DNA from: an uncultured Collinsella sp.
GTDB taxonomy: Bacteria; Actinomycetota; Coriobacteriia; Coriobacteriales; Coriobacteriaceae
Length of the DNA stretch: 64,000 nucleotides
NCBI GenBank assembly: GCA_934630375.1
Contig: CAKTVQ010000005.1
Coordinates: forward strand, 1 to 64,000
Direction: 5' to 3'
Below, one piece after another: positions 34,300 through 41,339 of the stretch (positions within the stretch are counted from its first letter, which is position 1; each line of letters starts with the position of its first letter). The notes beneath the pieces are model-generated. The model did no database searches and had not been told where the DNA came from. It was given only the letters and a program-made list of their open reading frames with translations. Position numbers and translations under genes: made by a program.

Positions 34300-36249
34300 A
34301 TGGAGTCCTCCGCCTATCCGATGCTCTTTAGCCCGATCAAGGTCGGTACGACCGAGGTCAAGAACCGTGTCTTTATGCCGCCGGTGTCCACCAACCTGGC
34401 CGACCACGGCTATGTGACCGACGACCTGGTCGACCACTATCGCGCCCGTGCCAAGGGCGGCGTGGGCCTCATCATCACCGAGGTCGTGACGGTCGAGCCC
34501 ACCTATACCTACCTGCCGGGCGACATGTGCTGCTATGACGACACGTTCATTCCCGGTTGGGAAAAGCTCGCCGCCGCCGTGCACGAGTACGGCTGCAAGA
34601 TCATGCCGCAACTCTTCCACCCCGCCTACATGGCCTTTAACATCCCGGGCACGCCGCGCCTGATCGCCCCGTCCTTCGTGGGCCCGTCCTACGCCCGCGA
34701 GGCACCGCGCCCCATTACAGTTGACGAGATTCACGAGCTCACGCACCAGTTTGGCGACGCTGCTGTGCGTATGCAGAAGGCCGGCGTCGATGGCGTCGAA
34801 GTCCATGCGGCACACGCCCACGGCATGCTCGGTGGCTTCTTGACCCCGCTCTACAACAAGCGCACCGACGAGTACGGCGGCTCGCTCGATGCTCGTATGC
34901 GCTTCTTGCTCGAGGTCATCGCCGAGATTCGCGAGCGCTGCGGCAAGGACTTCATCATCGACGTTCGTATTTCGGGCGACGAGTACACCGATGGCGGCCT
35001 GACTCTCAACGACATGATCTATGTCTCGCGTCGCCTGGAGAAGGCCGGCGTCGACATGATCCACGTGTCGGGCGGCACCACCATCAAGCGCGGCTCCGCG
35101 ATTCCCGCCGCTGGCACGCAGCAGGCCTCGCACGCCGCCTGCTCGCGCGAGATCAAAAAGCACGTCAACATTCCCGTCGCCACGGTCGGCCGCATTAACG
35201 AGGCATGGATTGCCGAGGAGCTGATTGAGGACGGCGCCGCCGACATCTGCATGATGGGCCGCGCCAACCTGTGCGATGCCGAGTTCTGCAACAAGGCGGC
35301 TGCCGGCAACGCCGACGAGATTCGCCCCTGCATCGGCTGCCTGCGCTGCCTGAACGGCATCATGTTTGGCAAGCGTATCTCCTGCACCGTCAACCCCGAT
35401 GTCGAGCGCGACGAGGCCGGCTACGAGCCTGCCGCCGAGGCCAAGAACGTGCTCGTCGTGGGCGCCGGTCCCGCGGGCATGGAGGCGGCGTTCATTGCCG
35501 CCAAGCGCGGACATAACGTGGTGCTCGTGGACAAGCAGGATGAACCGGGCGGCGAGATGCGCATTGCAGCCGTTCCGCCGGCAAAGCAGGAGCTCACCCG
35601 TGTGATCAAGTACCAGTATCGTCGTCTTGCCGAGGCCGGCGTGAAGTGCATCTTTGGTACCGAGCTTTCTGCCGAGGACATTCAGCGTGACTACGCCGGG
35701 TACGAGGTCGTCCTGGCCTATGGTGCCGAGCCCATCGCTCCGGCCTTTATGCAGAACTTTAAGCAGGTCATGACGGCTGACGACCTGCTGGGCGGCAACG
35801 CCTTCCCGGGTAAGAAGATCGTCATTGTGGGCGGCGGCACCGTCGGCTGCGAGACGGCTGACTATCTGGCTCCGCTGGTCAACGACCTGTCGCCGGCCAA
35901 CCGCGACGTCACCGTCATCGAGATGACCAAGACGCTCGCCGCCAACGAGGGCGGTGCCGGTCGCGCGGTGCTCATCACGCGTATGCTCTCCAAGGGCGTT
36001 CACGTGCTGACCGAGACCAAGGTGACCGAGATCACCGAGGACACTATCAGCTACGAGAAGGACGGCGAGATCCACACCATCACGGGTGCCGATACGCTGG
36101 TGCTGGCGATGGGCTACCGTCCCAACACTAAGCTCGCCGACGACCTGGCAGCTGCCGGCGTTACCACCCACGTGCTGGGCGACGCCAACAAGTGCGGCAA
36201 CATCCGCGACGCCATCGGCGACGGCTACAAAGTGGCCTGCGCCCTCTAG
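34300..36249 (+). CDS. NADH:flavin oxidoreductase, Old Yellow Enzyme/2,4-dienoyl-CoA reductase type
   Basis: A 649-residue three-cofactor enzyme. Residues ~1-340 form an FMN TIM barrel (FSPIKVGTTEVKNRVFMPP; the segment GVEVHAAHAHGMLGGFLTPLYNKRTDEYGGS). A 4Fe-4S motif CIGCLRCLNG with a fourth Cys (ISC) lies at ~345-367. The C-terminal half has FAD- and NAD(P)-binding folds (VLVVGAGPAGMEAA; IVIVGGGTVGCETADYLA). It reduces an activated C=C or C=O of an unknown substrate. GAAAGGAAG precedes ATG 34300. It could act with the preceding GltD-like protein; the substrate cannot be read from sequence. Confidence 0.85.
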   Translation: MESSAYPMLFSPIKVGTTEVKNRVFMPPVSTNLADHGYVTDDLVDHYRARAKGGVGLIITEVVTVEPTYTYLPGDMCCYDDTFIPGWEKLAAAVHEYGCKIMPQLFHPAYMAFNIPGTPRLIAPSFVGPSYAREAPRPITVDEIHELTHQFGDAAVRMQKAGVDGVEVHAAHAHGMLGGFLTPLYNKRTDEYGGSLDARMRFLLEVIAEIRERCGKDFIIDVRISGDEYTDGGLTLNDMIYVSRRLEKAGVDMIHVSGGTTIKRGSAIPAAGTQQASHAACSREIKKHVNIPVATVGRINEAWIAEELIEDGAADICMMGRANLCDAEFCNKAAAGNADEIRPCIGCLRCLNGIMFGKRISCTVNPDVERDEAGYEPAAEAKNVLVVGAGPAGMEAAFIAAKRGHNVVLVDKQDEPGGEMRIAAVPPAKQELTRVIKYQYRRLAEAGVKCIFGTELSAEDIQRDYAGYEVVLAYGAEPIAPAFMQNFKQVMTADDLLGGNAFPGKKIVIVGGGTVGCETADYLAPLVNDLSPANRDVTVIEMTKTLAANEGGAGRAVLITRMLSKGVHVLTETKVTEITEDTISYEKDGEIHTITGADTLVLAMGYRPNTKLADDLAAAGVTTHVLGDANKCGNIRDAIGDGYKVACAL

Positions 36250-36267
36250 GCAACCCCTTGGTGCATG

Positions 36268-36314
36268 GGGGTCAGGTTACTTTGCACCAAGTTGGTGCAT
36301 ACAAACCTGACCCC
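36268..36314. repeat. GGGGTCAGGTT palindrome
   Basis: GGGGTCAGGTT (36268-36278) and AACCTGACCCC (36304-36314) enclose TTTGCACCAA-G-TTGGTGCA. Immediately before it, TTGGTGCAT is repeated. A small intergenic palindrome of unknown role. Confidence 0.55.
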
Positions 36315-36336
36315 TTTGCACCAGTCGATAACAAAA

Positions 36337-36372
36337 AGCGGCGGCCGTCCCGTGTTGGGGCGGCCGCCGCTT
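36337..36372. terminator. Bidirectional terminator between convergent genes
   Basis: AAGCGGCGGCCG pairs with CGGCCGCCGCTT, with an A-run on one side (minus-strand T-run). It separates the OYE-like gene (+) from the RpiB-like gene (-). Confidence 0.85.
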
Positions 36373-36397
36373 GCGTTAGATGCGATGGGTCGTGCGA

Positions 36398-37039
36398 TTA
36401 GAGCCCCAGGAGCTCCTTGACCTTGGCGATGATGGCCTCGTCGGTGGCGTTGGCGAAGAAGTACTCCTGGAAGTGCTCGCCAGCCAGGGCGCCCTTGACC
36501 AGGTCCTGGTCGATCTCGCCCAGGACGTCGACGAGCGGACGCATGGTCACAGCGCGGACGCCGTCGAGGATCTTCTTGTTGCGCTGCTCGGGCTCAACGC
36601 GCTCGGCAGGATAGCCGTTGCCCGAACCAAAGCCAAAGAGCTTCTCAAAGGTGTACTCGAGGTTGAGCTCCTGGCCCCAGCCGTTCTTGAGGGCGAAGGG
36701 CATGGCGACGGCGTTACCGTCGTTGACCTGGGCGAAGGTGTAGGCATCCAGCGGGTCGGCGACGTGGCCGCAGAGCACGCCGGGGAAGGAGTTGCAGGCG
36801 AGCATGGCGCCCTCGCCGGTGCCGCAGCCGGTCACGACATAGTCGGCAGCGCCGGAGTTGAGCAGCACGGCGGCAAGGATGCCGTTCTGTACGTAGGTGA
36901 GCGGCTTGGAGTCGGCATCGGCATACATACCGTAGTTAAAGACGGTGTGGCCCATGGGCTCGACAACCTTCTTAAGGGCAGCCTCGATCATAGGGTTCTT
37001 GGAGTTCTGGGAATTCTCATTAATAAGTGCGATTTTCAT
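36398..37039 (-). CDS. RpiB/LacAB-family isomerase, probable DhuI (5-keto-4-deoxyuronate isomerase)
   Basis: A 213-residue sugar-phosphate isomerase-fold protein starting MKIALINENSQNSKNP. The family loop GCGTGEGAMLACNSFPGVLCG and DAYTFAQVNDGNAVAMPF are visible. The length exceeds classic RpiB (~150) and matches the RpiB-like DhuI proteins of streptococci and lactobacilli, which isomerise 4-deoxy-L-threo-5-hexosulose uronate. The neighbouring KduD/DhuD-like reductase and the GH105 support that role (inference). Ribose-5-phosphate isomerase is the alternative. Confidence 0.78.
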   Translation of the reverse strand: MKIALINENSQNSKNPMIEAALKKVVEPMGHTVFNYGMYADADSKPLTYVQNGILAAVLLNSGAADYVVTGCGTGEGAMLACNSFPGVLCGHVADPLDAYTFAQVNDGNAVAMPFALKNGWGQELNLEYTFEKLFGFGSGNGYPAERVEPEQRNKKILDGVRAVTMRPLVDVLGEIDQDLVKGALAGEHFQEYFFANATDEAIIAKVKELLGL

Positions 37040-37123
37040 TCGAGTTAACCTATCTACTAAGTGTTTTCATTTCTTGTTTCTGTGCGCGGGCGGCGGCTAA
37101 TCCGACCCGCGATGAGCCATGCG

Positions 37124-37233
37124 GGCGGTCGGCAGTTAAGTCTGTCGCGAGTTCCGCACGCAAAGGAAAGCACTTAATGTGCTTTCCGTCTTGCGCAGGA
37201 CTGTCCGAGCAGCAGACTTAACTGCCGACCGCC
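37124..37233. repeat. Composite hairpin between the dhuD-like and dhuI-like genes
   Basis: Perfect 21-bp outer arms (37124-37144 and 37213-37233) and an inner stem GGAAAGCAC-TTAAT-GTGCTTTCC (37165-37187). The boxes between stems (GAGTTCCGCACGCAA; TTGCGCAGGACTGTCCGAG) resemble those of the 3770 and 6708 hairpins. It lies inside what should be a two-gene minus-strand operon, so it may attenuate dhuI. Confidence 0.65.
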
Positions 37234-37246
37234 TCGCCCAGTTTCC

Positions 37247-38056
37247 TTATTGCGGCTGTTTGCCGATGTATGCGAGAATGCCGCCGTCGACGTACAGAAT
37301 GTGCCCGTTGACGAAGTTCGATGCGTCGGAAGCCAGGAACACGGCGGGGCCCTTCAGGTCCTCGGGCGTGCCCCAACGGGCGGCCGGGGTCTTGGCGATG
37401 ATGAACTGGTCAAACGGGTGACGGCTGCCGTCGGGCTGCGTCTCGCGCAGCGGCGCGGTCTGCGGCGTGGCGATATAGCCAGGCCCAATGCCGTTGCACT
37501 GGATGTTGGCCTCGCCAAACTCGGAGCAGATGTTCTTGGTGAGCATCTTCAGACCGCCCTTGGCAGCGGCGTAGCCAGCGATGGTCTCGCGGCCGAGCTC
37601 GCTCATCATCGAGCAGATGTTGATAATCTTGCCGTGACCCTTGGCGATCATGCCGGGCAGGCAGGCCTTGGAGACGATGAACGGGGCGTTAAGGTCGATG
37701 TCGACGACGCGGCGGAAGTCCTCGGCGCTCATGTCGAGCATGGGGGTGCGCTGGATAACACCAGCGTTGTTGACCAGGATGTCGGGCGTGGTGCCAAAAT
37801 CGGCCTCGATCTTGGCGACGAGCTCGGCGACGACGGCCTCGTCGGTGACGTCGGCCACGTAGCCGTGAGCCTCAAAGCCCAGCTCGCGGTAGTGCTTCTC
37901 GGCCTCGGTGACCTTGTCGGCGTGACGCGCGTTAAAGGCGATCTTGGCGCCGGCCTCGCCGAGCGCCTCGGCAATGGCCATGCCAATGCCATAGGTGGCG
38001 CCGGTCACGAGCGCGACCTTGCCATCCAGGCGGAAGCTGTCCATAAGATCAGACAT
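37247..38056 (-). CDS. SDR-family 2-keto-3-deoxygluconate-forming reductase (KduD/DhuD type)
   Basis: A 269-residue short-chain dehydrogenase. The cofactor motif is TGATYGIGMA, with the NNAG segment and catalytic Ser-Tyr-Lys (ICSMMSELGRETIAGYAAAKGG). The match is to 2-deoxy-D-gluconate 3-dehydrogenase/gluconate 5-dehydrogenase-type proteins, including KduD and DhuD, which reduce 3-deoxy-D-glycero-2,5-hexodiulosonate to KDG. Start ATG 38056 with GAAAGG upstream. It is transcribed toward the dhuI-like gene from a promoter region holding GAACGTTCAC operators. Substrate assignment rests on context. Confidence 0.83.
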   Translation of the reverse strand: MSDLMDSFRLDGKVALVTGATYGIGMAIAEALGEAGAKIAFNARHADKVTEAEKHYRELGFEAHGYVADVTDEAVVAELVAKIEADFGTTPDILVNNAGVIQRTPMLDMSAEDFRRVVDIDLNAPFIVSKACLPGMIAKGHGKIINICSMMSELGRETIAGYAAAKGGLKMLTKNICSEFGEANIQCNGIGPGYIATPQTAPLRETQPDGSRHPFDQFIIAKTPAARWGTPEDLKGPAVFLASDASNFVNGHILYVDGGILAYIGKQPQ

Positions 38057-38072
38057 AGCGATCCTTTCAAAA

Positions 38073-38175
38073 GAAACGTTCATCTATATAAGTCTTGCTT
38101 CTAATACAAGCTCAGTATAGGAGAACTAAAGGAATTAACGCCCCTATTCTCCTAAAAATAGGTGAACGTTCACTT
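38073..38175 (-). promoter_or_regulatory. dhuD promoter region with two GAACGTTC operators
   Basis: AGGTGAACGTTCACTT (38160-38175) and the weaker GAAACGTTCATC (38073-38084) flank a minus-strand -10 candidate TATACT (38119-38114). A separate dyad TAGGAGAA (38118-38125)/TTCTCCTA (38147-38154) lies between them and may be a second regulator's site. Confidence 0.6.
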
Positions 38176-38215
38176 TTAAAAGGTGAATGGTTGAAATTGG
38201 TTGTTGCGATGCCCT

Positions 38216-38455
38216 CTACTCACTTTTCGCCTGTGCGCCTTCCGCGATCATGTTGCGGTTGTAGACCAGGTGCAGATACATCGCATCGTGTGCGGCGGTG
38301 GGGTTGCGCGCCTCGATGGCGTCGGTCACGCCGCGGTGTGTGCGGATGGTCTCCTCGACGAGCTGTTTGCCCGTAACGTCGATAAAGAGGGGAACGGATG
38401 CCTTGAGCACGCCCATCAGGCGGGGGACGACGAGGTTGCCGCCATCCCAGGGTGG
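38216..38455 (-). pseudogene. C-terminal remnant of a GntR/FadR-family regulator (FCD domain)
   Basis: The minus-strand frame encodes GNLVVPRLMGVLKASVPLF and continues ETIRTHRGVTDAIEARNPTAAHDAMYLHLVYNRNMI, the end of an FCD ligand domain. The frame is closed by TAG at 38458-38456 a dozen codons upstream, and no DNA-binding domain precedes it. About 80 of an expected ~230 residues remain. It probably derives from a uronate-type regulator lost from this locus. The intact GntR protein at 42.2 kb is a different sequence. Confidence 0.7.
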
Positions 38456-38513
38456 CTACATGGAGTAGCGCCCGTACGCATCGAATTCCTCCTCTCATAG
38501 ATGCGTGGCACAA

Positions 38514-38548
38514 AGAGCCCCGAGTTCTTACGAGCTCGGGGCTCTTTT
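38514..38548. terminator. Strong hairpin terminator
   Basis: AGAGCCCCGAG pairs with CTCGGGGCTCT around a 10-base loop with T-run on both strands. It insulates the AlbA_2 gene's control region. Confidence 0.85.
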
Positions 38549-38704
38549 CGTCTGGATTGCGGACGTATTGCCGGACGAAAGTATGTTGCGTCTGGCGAAT
38601 AATCAGACGAAATCGAAATTTGCGTCTCATTTCCGTACGCAAATAAGACGAAAACCGTTTGCGTCTGGTTAAAAACCGTACGCAAACGGTTTTCGTCTTA
38701 TAAT
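38546..38704 (+). promoter_or_regulatory. Operator array and promoter of the AlbA_2 gene
   Basis: Eight copies of the octamer TTKCGTCT or its complement occur in about 150 bp: 38546, 38586, 38620, 38659 and 38691 forward; 38673-region absent; complements at 38573, 38605 and 38646. They form forward/reverse pairs. The undecamer CCGTACGCAAA occurs twice (38632, 38676). The last octamer touches the -10 TATAAT (38699-38704). Such density suggests cooperative binding, probably autoregulation. Confidence 0.7.
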
Positions 38705-38744
38705 ACGGTTCAGATAAGTATGAAAAGAGAGAGGGGCAGTGAGC

Positions 38745-39998
38745 ATGGTTGTCAGGGAGAGCCCTACCGCCGAATACAAGGAGAGCGTGACGCCGACGTT
38801 CCTCAAAACGGTGAGTGCCTATGCAAACTACGGAACGGGCAAGATTGAGTTTGGCGTTGACGACGAAGGCGTTGCAGTCGGTCTTTCAGATCCGGTTGCG
38901 GAGTGCCTGCGCATCGAGAACATGATTAATGACAGTCTAGATCCCGCGCCCCGCTACTCGCTCGAGCCCGACGAGAAGCACGGGACTGTAACTCTTACGG
39001 TTTATGAGGGGCAGGACAAACCCTATCGAAGCAAGGGGAAGGCCTATAGGCGAAACGATTCGGCGACGGTAGAGGTGGACCGTCTTGAGTACGGCAGGCT
39101 GACGCTCGAAGGCAGCAATCTGACGTTCGACGCGCTCACGTCGGCTCGTCAGGACCTGAGCTTTCATACGCTCGAGCGCAAGTGCATTGAACATCTGGGC
39201 ATTTCTGAGCTCACGCCGGATATTATGCGAACGCTTCGCTTGCTCGGCAAGGACGGCTATACCAATGCTGCGGCGATATTGGCGGATGAAAACGAGTTTC
39301 CGGGCATCGACTGCGTTCGTTTTGGTGACACCGAGGACGTCCTCTTAGATCGTGAGACGGCGACGGGCCTGTCGGCAATTGAGCAGGTGGATAGAGCAGT
39401 GGTCATGTTCGAACGCTACTATCGTTATGAACGCATCGAAGGTTTCGAGCGCGTTCAGACCGATCGGATTCCCCTCGAGGCATTCCGCGAGGCGGTTGCA
39501 AATGCTCTGGTACATCGGACGTGGGATGTGCAAGCGAATGTTCAGGTTGCCCTGTACAATGACCGTGTCGTTGTGACTTCGCCGGGATCGCTGCCCGCCG
39601 GCTTGACGACGGAGCAATACCTGTATGGGCAAATATCCGTGCTCCGAAATCCAATTGTTGCCGAAGTCTTTCTAAAGCTGGATTACATCGAGAAATTCGG
39701 CACGGGAATCGCGCGAATTAGACGTGCGTATCGAGATTCTCTGAGCCAGCCGATTTTTGATGTTCGCGGCGGCATGGTGACCGTCACGTTGCCCGTTACC
39801 GATGCCTTTGAAGGGTCCGAGGAAGAGGTTCAGGTTCTCAAGGCCTTGTCGGGCGGTCGCGTAATGTCGCGAAGCGAGATCGAGAAGCAGACAGGGTTGA
39901 GTCGCACCCGGACGCTGGCGGCACTCGAATCTCTGCTCAAACGAAACGCGATTGTAAAGCAGGGGACGGGACGCGCCACGAAATACGAGCGCGCATAG
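38745..39998 (+). CDS. AlbA_2-domain ATP-binding protein (RecG-like/transcriptional regulator type)
   Basis: A 417-residue protein. Residues ~1-110 are an AlbA_2 (Schlafen-like) nucleic-acid-binding domain: ESPTAEYKESVTPTFLKTVSAYANYGTGKIEFGV. Residues ~230-350 are a histidine-kinase-like ATPase domain (FREAVANALVHRTWD; NPIVAEVFLKLDYIEKFGTGIARI). The last ~55 residues form a winged-helix-like segment (SRSEIEKQTGLSRTRTLAAL). The family is often annotated as a DNA-binding ATP-dependent regulator; its function is not settled. ATG 38745 with GAGAGGGG 8 bases upstream is preferred over GTG 38739. The operator array upstream and decamer repeats downstream set it apart from the pectin genes. Confidence 0.82.
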   Translation: MVVRESPTAEYKESVTPTFLKTVSAYANYGTGKIEFGVDDEGVAVGLSDPVAECLRIENMINDSLDPAPRYSLEPDEKHGTVTLTVYEGQDKPYRSKGKAYRRNDSATVEVDRLEYGRLTLEGSNLTFDALTSARQDLSFHTLERKCIEHLGISELTPDIMRTLRLLGKDGYTNAAAILADENEFPGIDCVRFGDTEDVLLDRETATGLSAIEQVDRAVVMFERYYRYERIEGFERVQTDRIPLEAFREAVANALVHRTWDVQANVQVALYNDRVVVTSPGSLPAGLTTEQYLYGQISVLRNPIVAEVFLKLDYIEKFGTGIARIRRAYRDSLSQPIFDVRGGMVTVTLPVTDAFEGSEEEVQVLKALSGGRVMSRSEIEKQTGLSRTRTLAALESLLKRNAIVKQGTGRATKYERA

Positions 39999-40020
39999 GC
40001 CAAAAGAGCCATATTGCAAG

Positions 40021-40056
40021 ACAGGCCCAAGCCTTTGTTGGCTTGGGGCCTGTTGT
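40021..40056 (+). terminator. Terminator after the AlbA_2 gene
   Basis: ACAGGCCCAAGCC pairs with GGCTTGGGGCCTGT around TTTGTT. Confidence 0.85.
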
Positions 40057-40079
40057 ATGTTGGCTGGCAGCGGTCGATT

Positions 40080-40149
40080 TATAGCAAGTTATAGCAACGT
40101 ATAGCAAGATATAGCAACGTATAGTGAGATATAGCAACGTATAGCGGCC
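40080..40149. repeat. Seven tandem copies of a 10-bp repeat, TATAGCAANN
   Basis: The unit TATAGCAANN repeats seven times in perfect 10-bp register, with alternating ends (GT, CG, GA, CG, then a TATAGTGAGA variant, CG) and TATAGCGGCC last. A 20-bp higher-order unit is visible. The repeats lie between convergent genes, next to the end of the YczE-like gene. Confidence 0.9.
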
Positions 40150-40172
40150 CATGTGGGGCCCTTGCGACCGAG

Positions 40173-40853
40173 CTACTCCCCAAATGCCATGTGGATAAAG
40201 CGTTTTGCGAACAGCTTGTTGGCTACGTTAATGACGTGGCCCAGGAACAGCGCCGAGATGGCGGTGGTTACACCAAAGCCGCCCAGGTTGTGCATGAGCA
40301 CGAGCGATAGGGCGAGGGACGCCGCGACGTGCGAGCAGTCGAATACGACCTTGACGTCGCCAAAGCGGCGCTTGAGCTTTTCGGCAATTACCTGCACCAG
40401 GCCATCCGGCGCGTTGGGCACGACGCCCATGTTGACGACCAGGCTTACGCCAAATGCCGTGACGGCAAGCGAAAGCAGCATGGTCGCGACCTGCGCGGGG
40501 AGTGCGGTGGGGTGCAGAGGATTGACTGCCATAAAGAAGTCGGTGAAGCCGCCGATGAGCGTAGAGAAAAAGAGCTCGAGCAGAATACGCGGCTGGAACT
40601 CACGACGAAGAATAGCCAATTGGGCTGCGATGTAAGCGACGTAGGTCACGGTGATCCAAAAACCGAGCGTCTTGCCAGTGAGCATGGACAGGGTCGTGGC
40701 AAAACAGGTGAGGGCGGCCACGCCAAGGCCCGATGCCGTCTGGAGGCTCATGCCGAGGGCCAAAATGGCGACGCCAATCAAGTACATGAGCATCCTGATC
40801 GCGGTGTGGCACCAATCGATGTTCTCGCCATTCATTACAATGAGCGGTCGCAT
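40173..40853 (-). CDS. YczE/YitT-like integral membrane protein
   Basis: A 226-residue protein with about five to six hydrophobic helices (MLMYLIGVAILALGMSLQTASGLG; WITVTYVAYIAAQLAIL; ALSLVLMHNLGGFGVTTAIS). The pattern GLGVAALTCFATTLS and GVVPNAPDGLVQVIAEKL is that of YczE/YyaS membrane proteins of unknown function. A KdgR-type operator and two structured leader elements shared with kdgK/kdgA lie upstream, so a role in transport or export of a uronate-derived acid is plausible (inference). I chose ATG 40853; the ribosome site is weak. Confidence 0.72.
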   Translation of the reverse strand: MRPLIVMNGENIDWCHTAIRMLMYLIGVAILALGMSLQTASGLGVAALTCFATTLSMLTGKTLGFWITVTYVAYIAAQLAILRREFQPRILLELFFSTLIGGFTDFFMAVNPLHPTALPAQVATMLLSLAVTAFGVSLVVNMGVVPNAPDGLVQVIAEKLKRRFGDVKVVFDCSHVAASLALSLVLMHNLGGFGVTTAISALFLGHVINVANKLFAKRFIHMAFGE

Positions 40854-40887
40854 GTTGCTGCCGTCCTTTCGGTTGTGGGGAATTGGG

Positions 40888-41013
40888 CTGACCTGGGCCG
40901 GCGCGAAGAGGGTTATCGGAGGCACTGCTTTTAACAAGCAGAAGAGCCGACCCCTGGTCAGTCATGTAGGAATGCCTTGCGTTGCCGGAATGGGACTGAA
41001 GGGCTTGGCAAGG
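40888..41013 (-). ncRNA. Conserved structured leader element, copy 1 (upstream of YczE-like gene)
   Basis: Shares with 43996-44126 the exact 20-mer at 40911-40930, plus CAGTCRTGTAGGRAATGCC-like (40959-40976) and CCGGAATGGGACTG (40985-40998). Outer arms CTGACC (40888) and GGTCAG (40956) pair. CAGTC and GACTG can pair. A second stem CCTTGC (40975)/GCAAGG (41008) closes the 3' part. Flanking stems differ in sequence between copies but keep pairing. The minus strand puts it about 35 bases before the start codon. Confidence 0.6.
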
Positions 41014-41033
41014 CGGAGGAAAGCAAAGAGGCT

Positions 41034-41091
41034 GCGCGCGTATCAAGATGCCAAGATGGTAGGGTGCGTCTGAGCATCTTGATGCGCACGC
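41034..41091 (-). ncRNA. Leader hairpin with conserved loop, copy 1
   Basis: Arms at 41034-41050 and 41075-41091 pair almost completely. The 24-base loop contains CCAAGATGGTAGGGTGCGTCT, almost identical to the loop at 45297-45317 although the arms are unrelated. On the minus strand it follows directly after the operator at 41094-41111. Confidence 0.65.
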
Positions 41092-41093
41092 TT

Positions 41094-41146
41094 AACGAAA
41101 TCGGTTTCGTTGCTGCTTAGTATACTCATCGGCGGACATTTGCAAA
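41094..41146 (-). promoter_or_regulatory. Promoter and KdgR-type operator of the YczE-like gene
   Basis: Minus strand: -35 TTTGCA (41146-41141), 16-bp spacer, -10 TATACT (41124-41119), then operator AACGAAATCGGTTTCGTT (41094-41111). The arrangement copies that of kdgK (45339-45406). Confidence 0.75.
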
Positions 41147-41163
41147 TATAATTTCAAAAGAAA

Positions 41164-41237
41164 AGGTGAACGTTCACCTAATGGCAACAACTCATTCGTT
41201 GTATGATAGCCATAACGTATTCGAAACCGATTTCGCA
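41164..41237 (+). promoter_or_regulatory. HIT-gene promoter carrying both operator types
   Basis: AGGTGAACGTTCACCT (41164-41179, perfect palindrome) and CGAAACCGATTTCGCA (41222-41237) flank a -10 candidate TATGAT (41202-41207). This is the only place in the window where the two operators control one start. Confidence 0.7.
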
Positions 41238-41339
41238 ATGGTTGAATGAGTACGGCTTCTATTCGTCTTTAAGTGGTGCAAAAGAAGACTGTGCCCGTTC
41301 AAGGGCGGCTCCAACACTATCCAAACCGAAAGGACCATC

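Noticed and set aside
40080..40149. CRISPR-like array
   Set aside because: The units are 10 bp with no spacers and no cas genes nearby; it is a simple tandem repeat.
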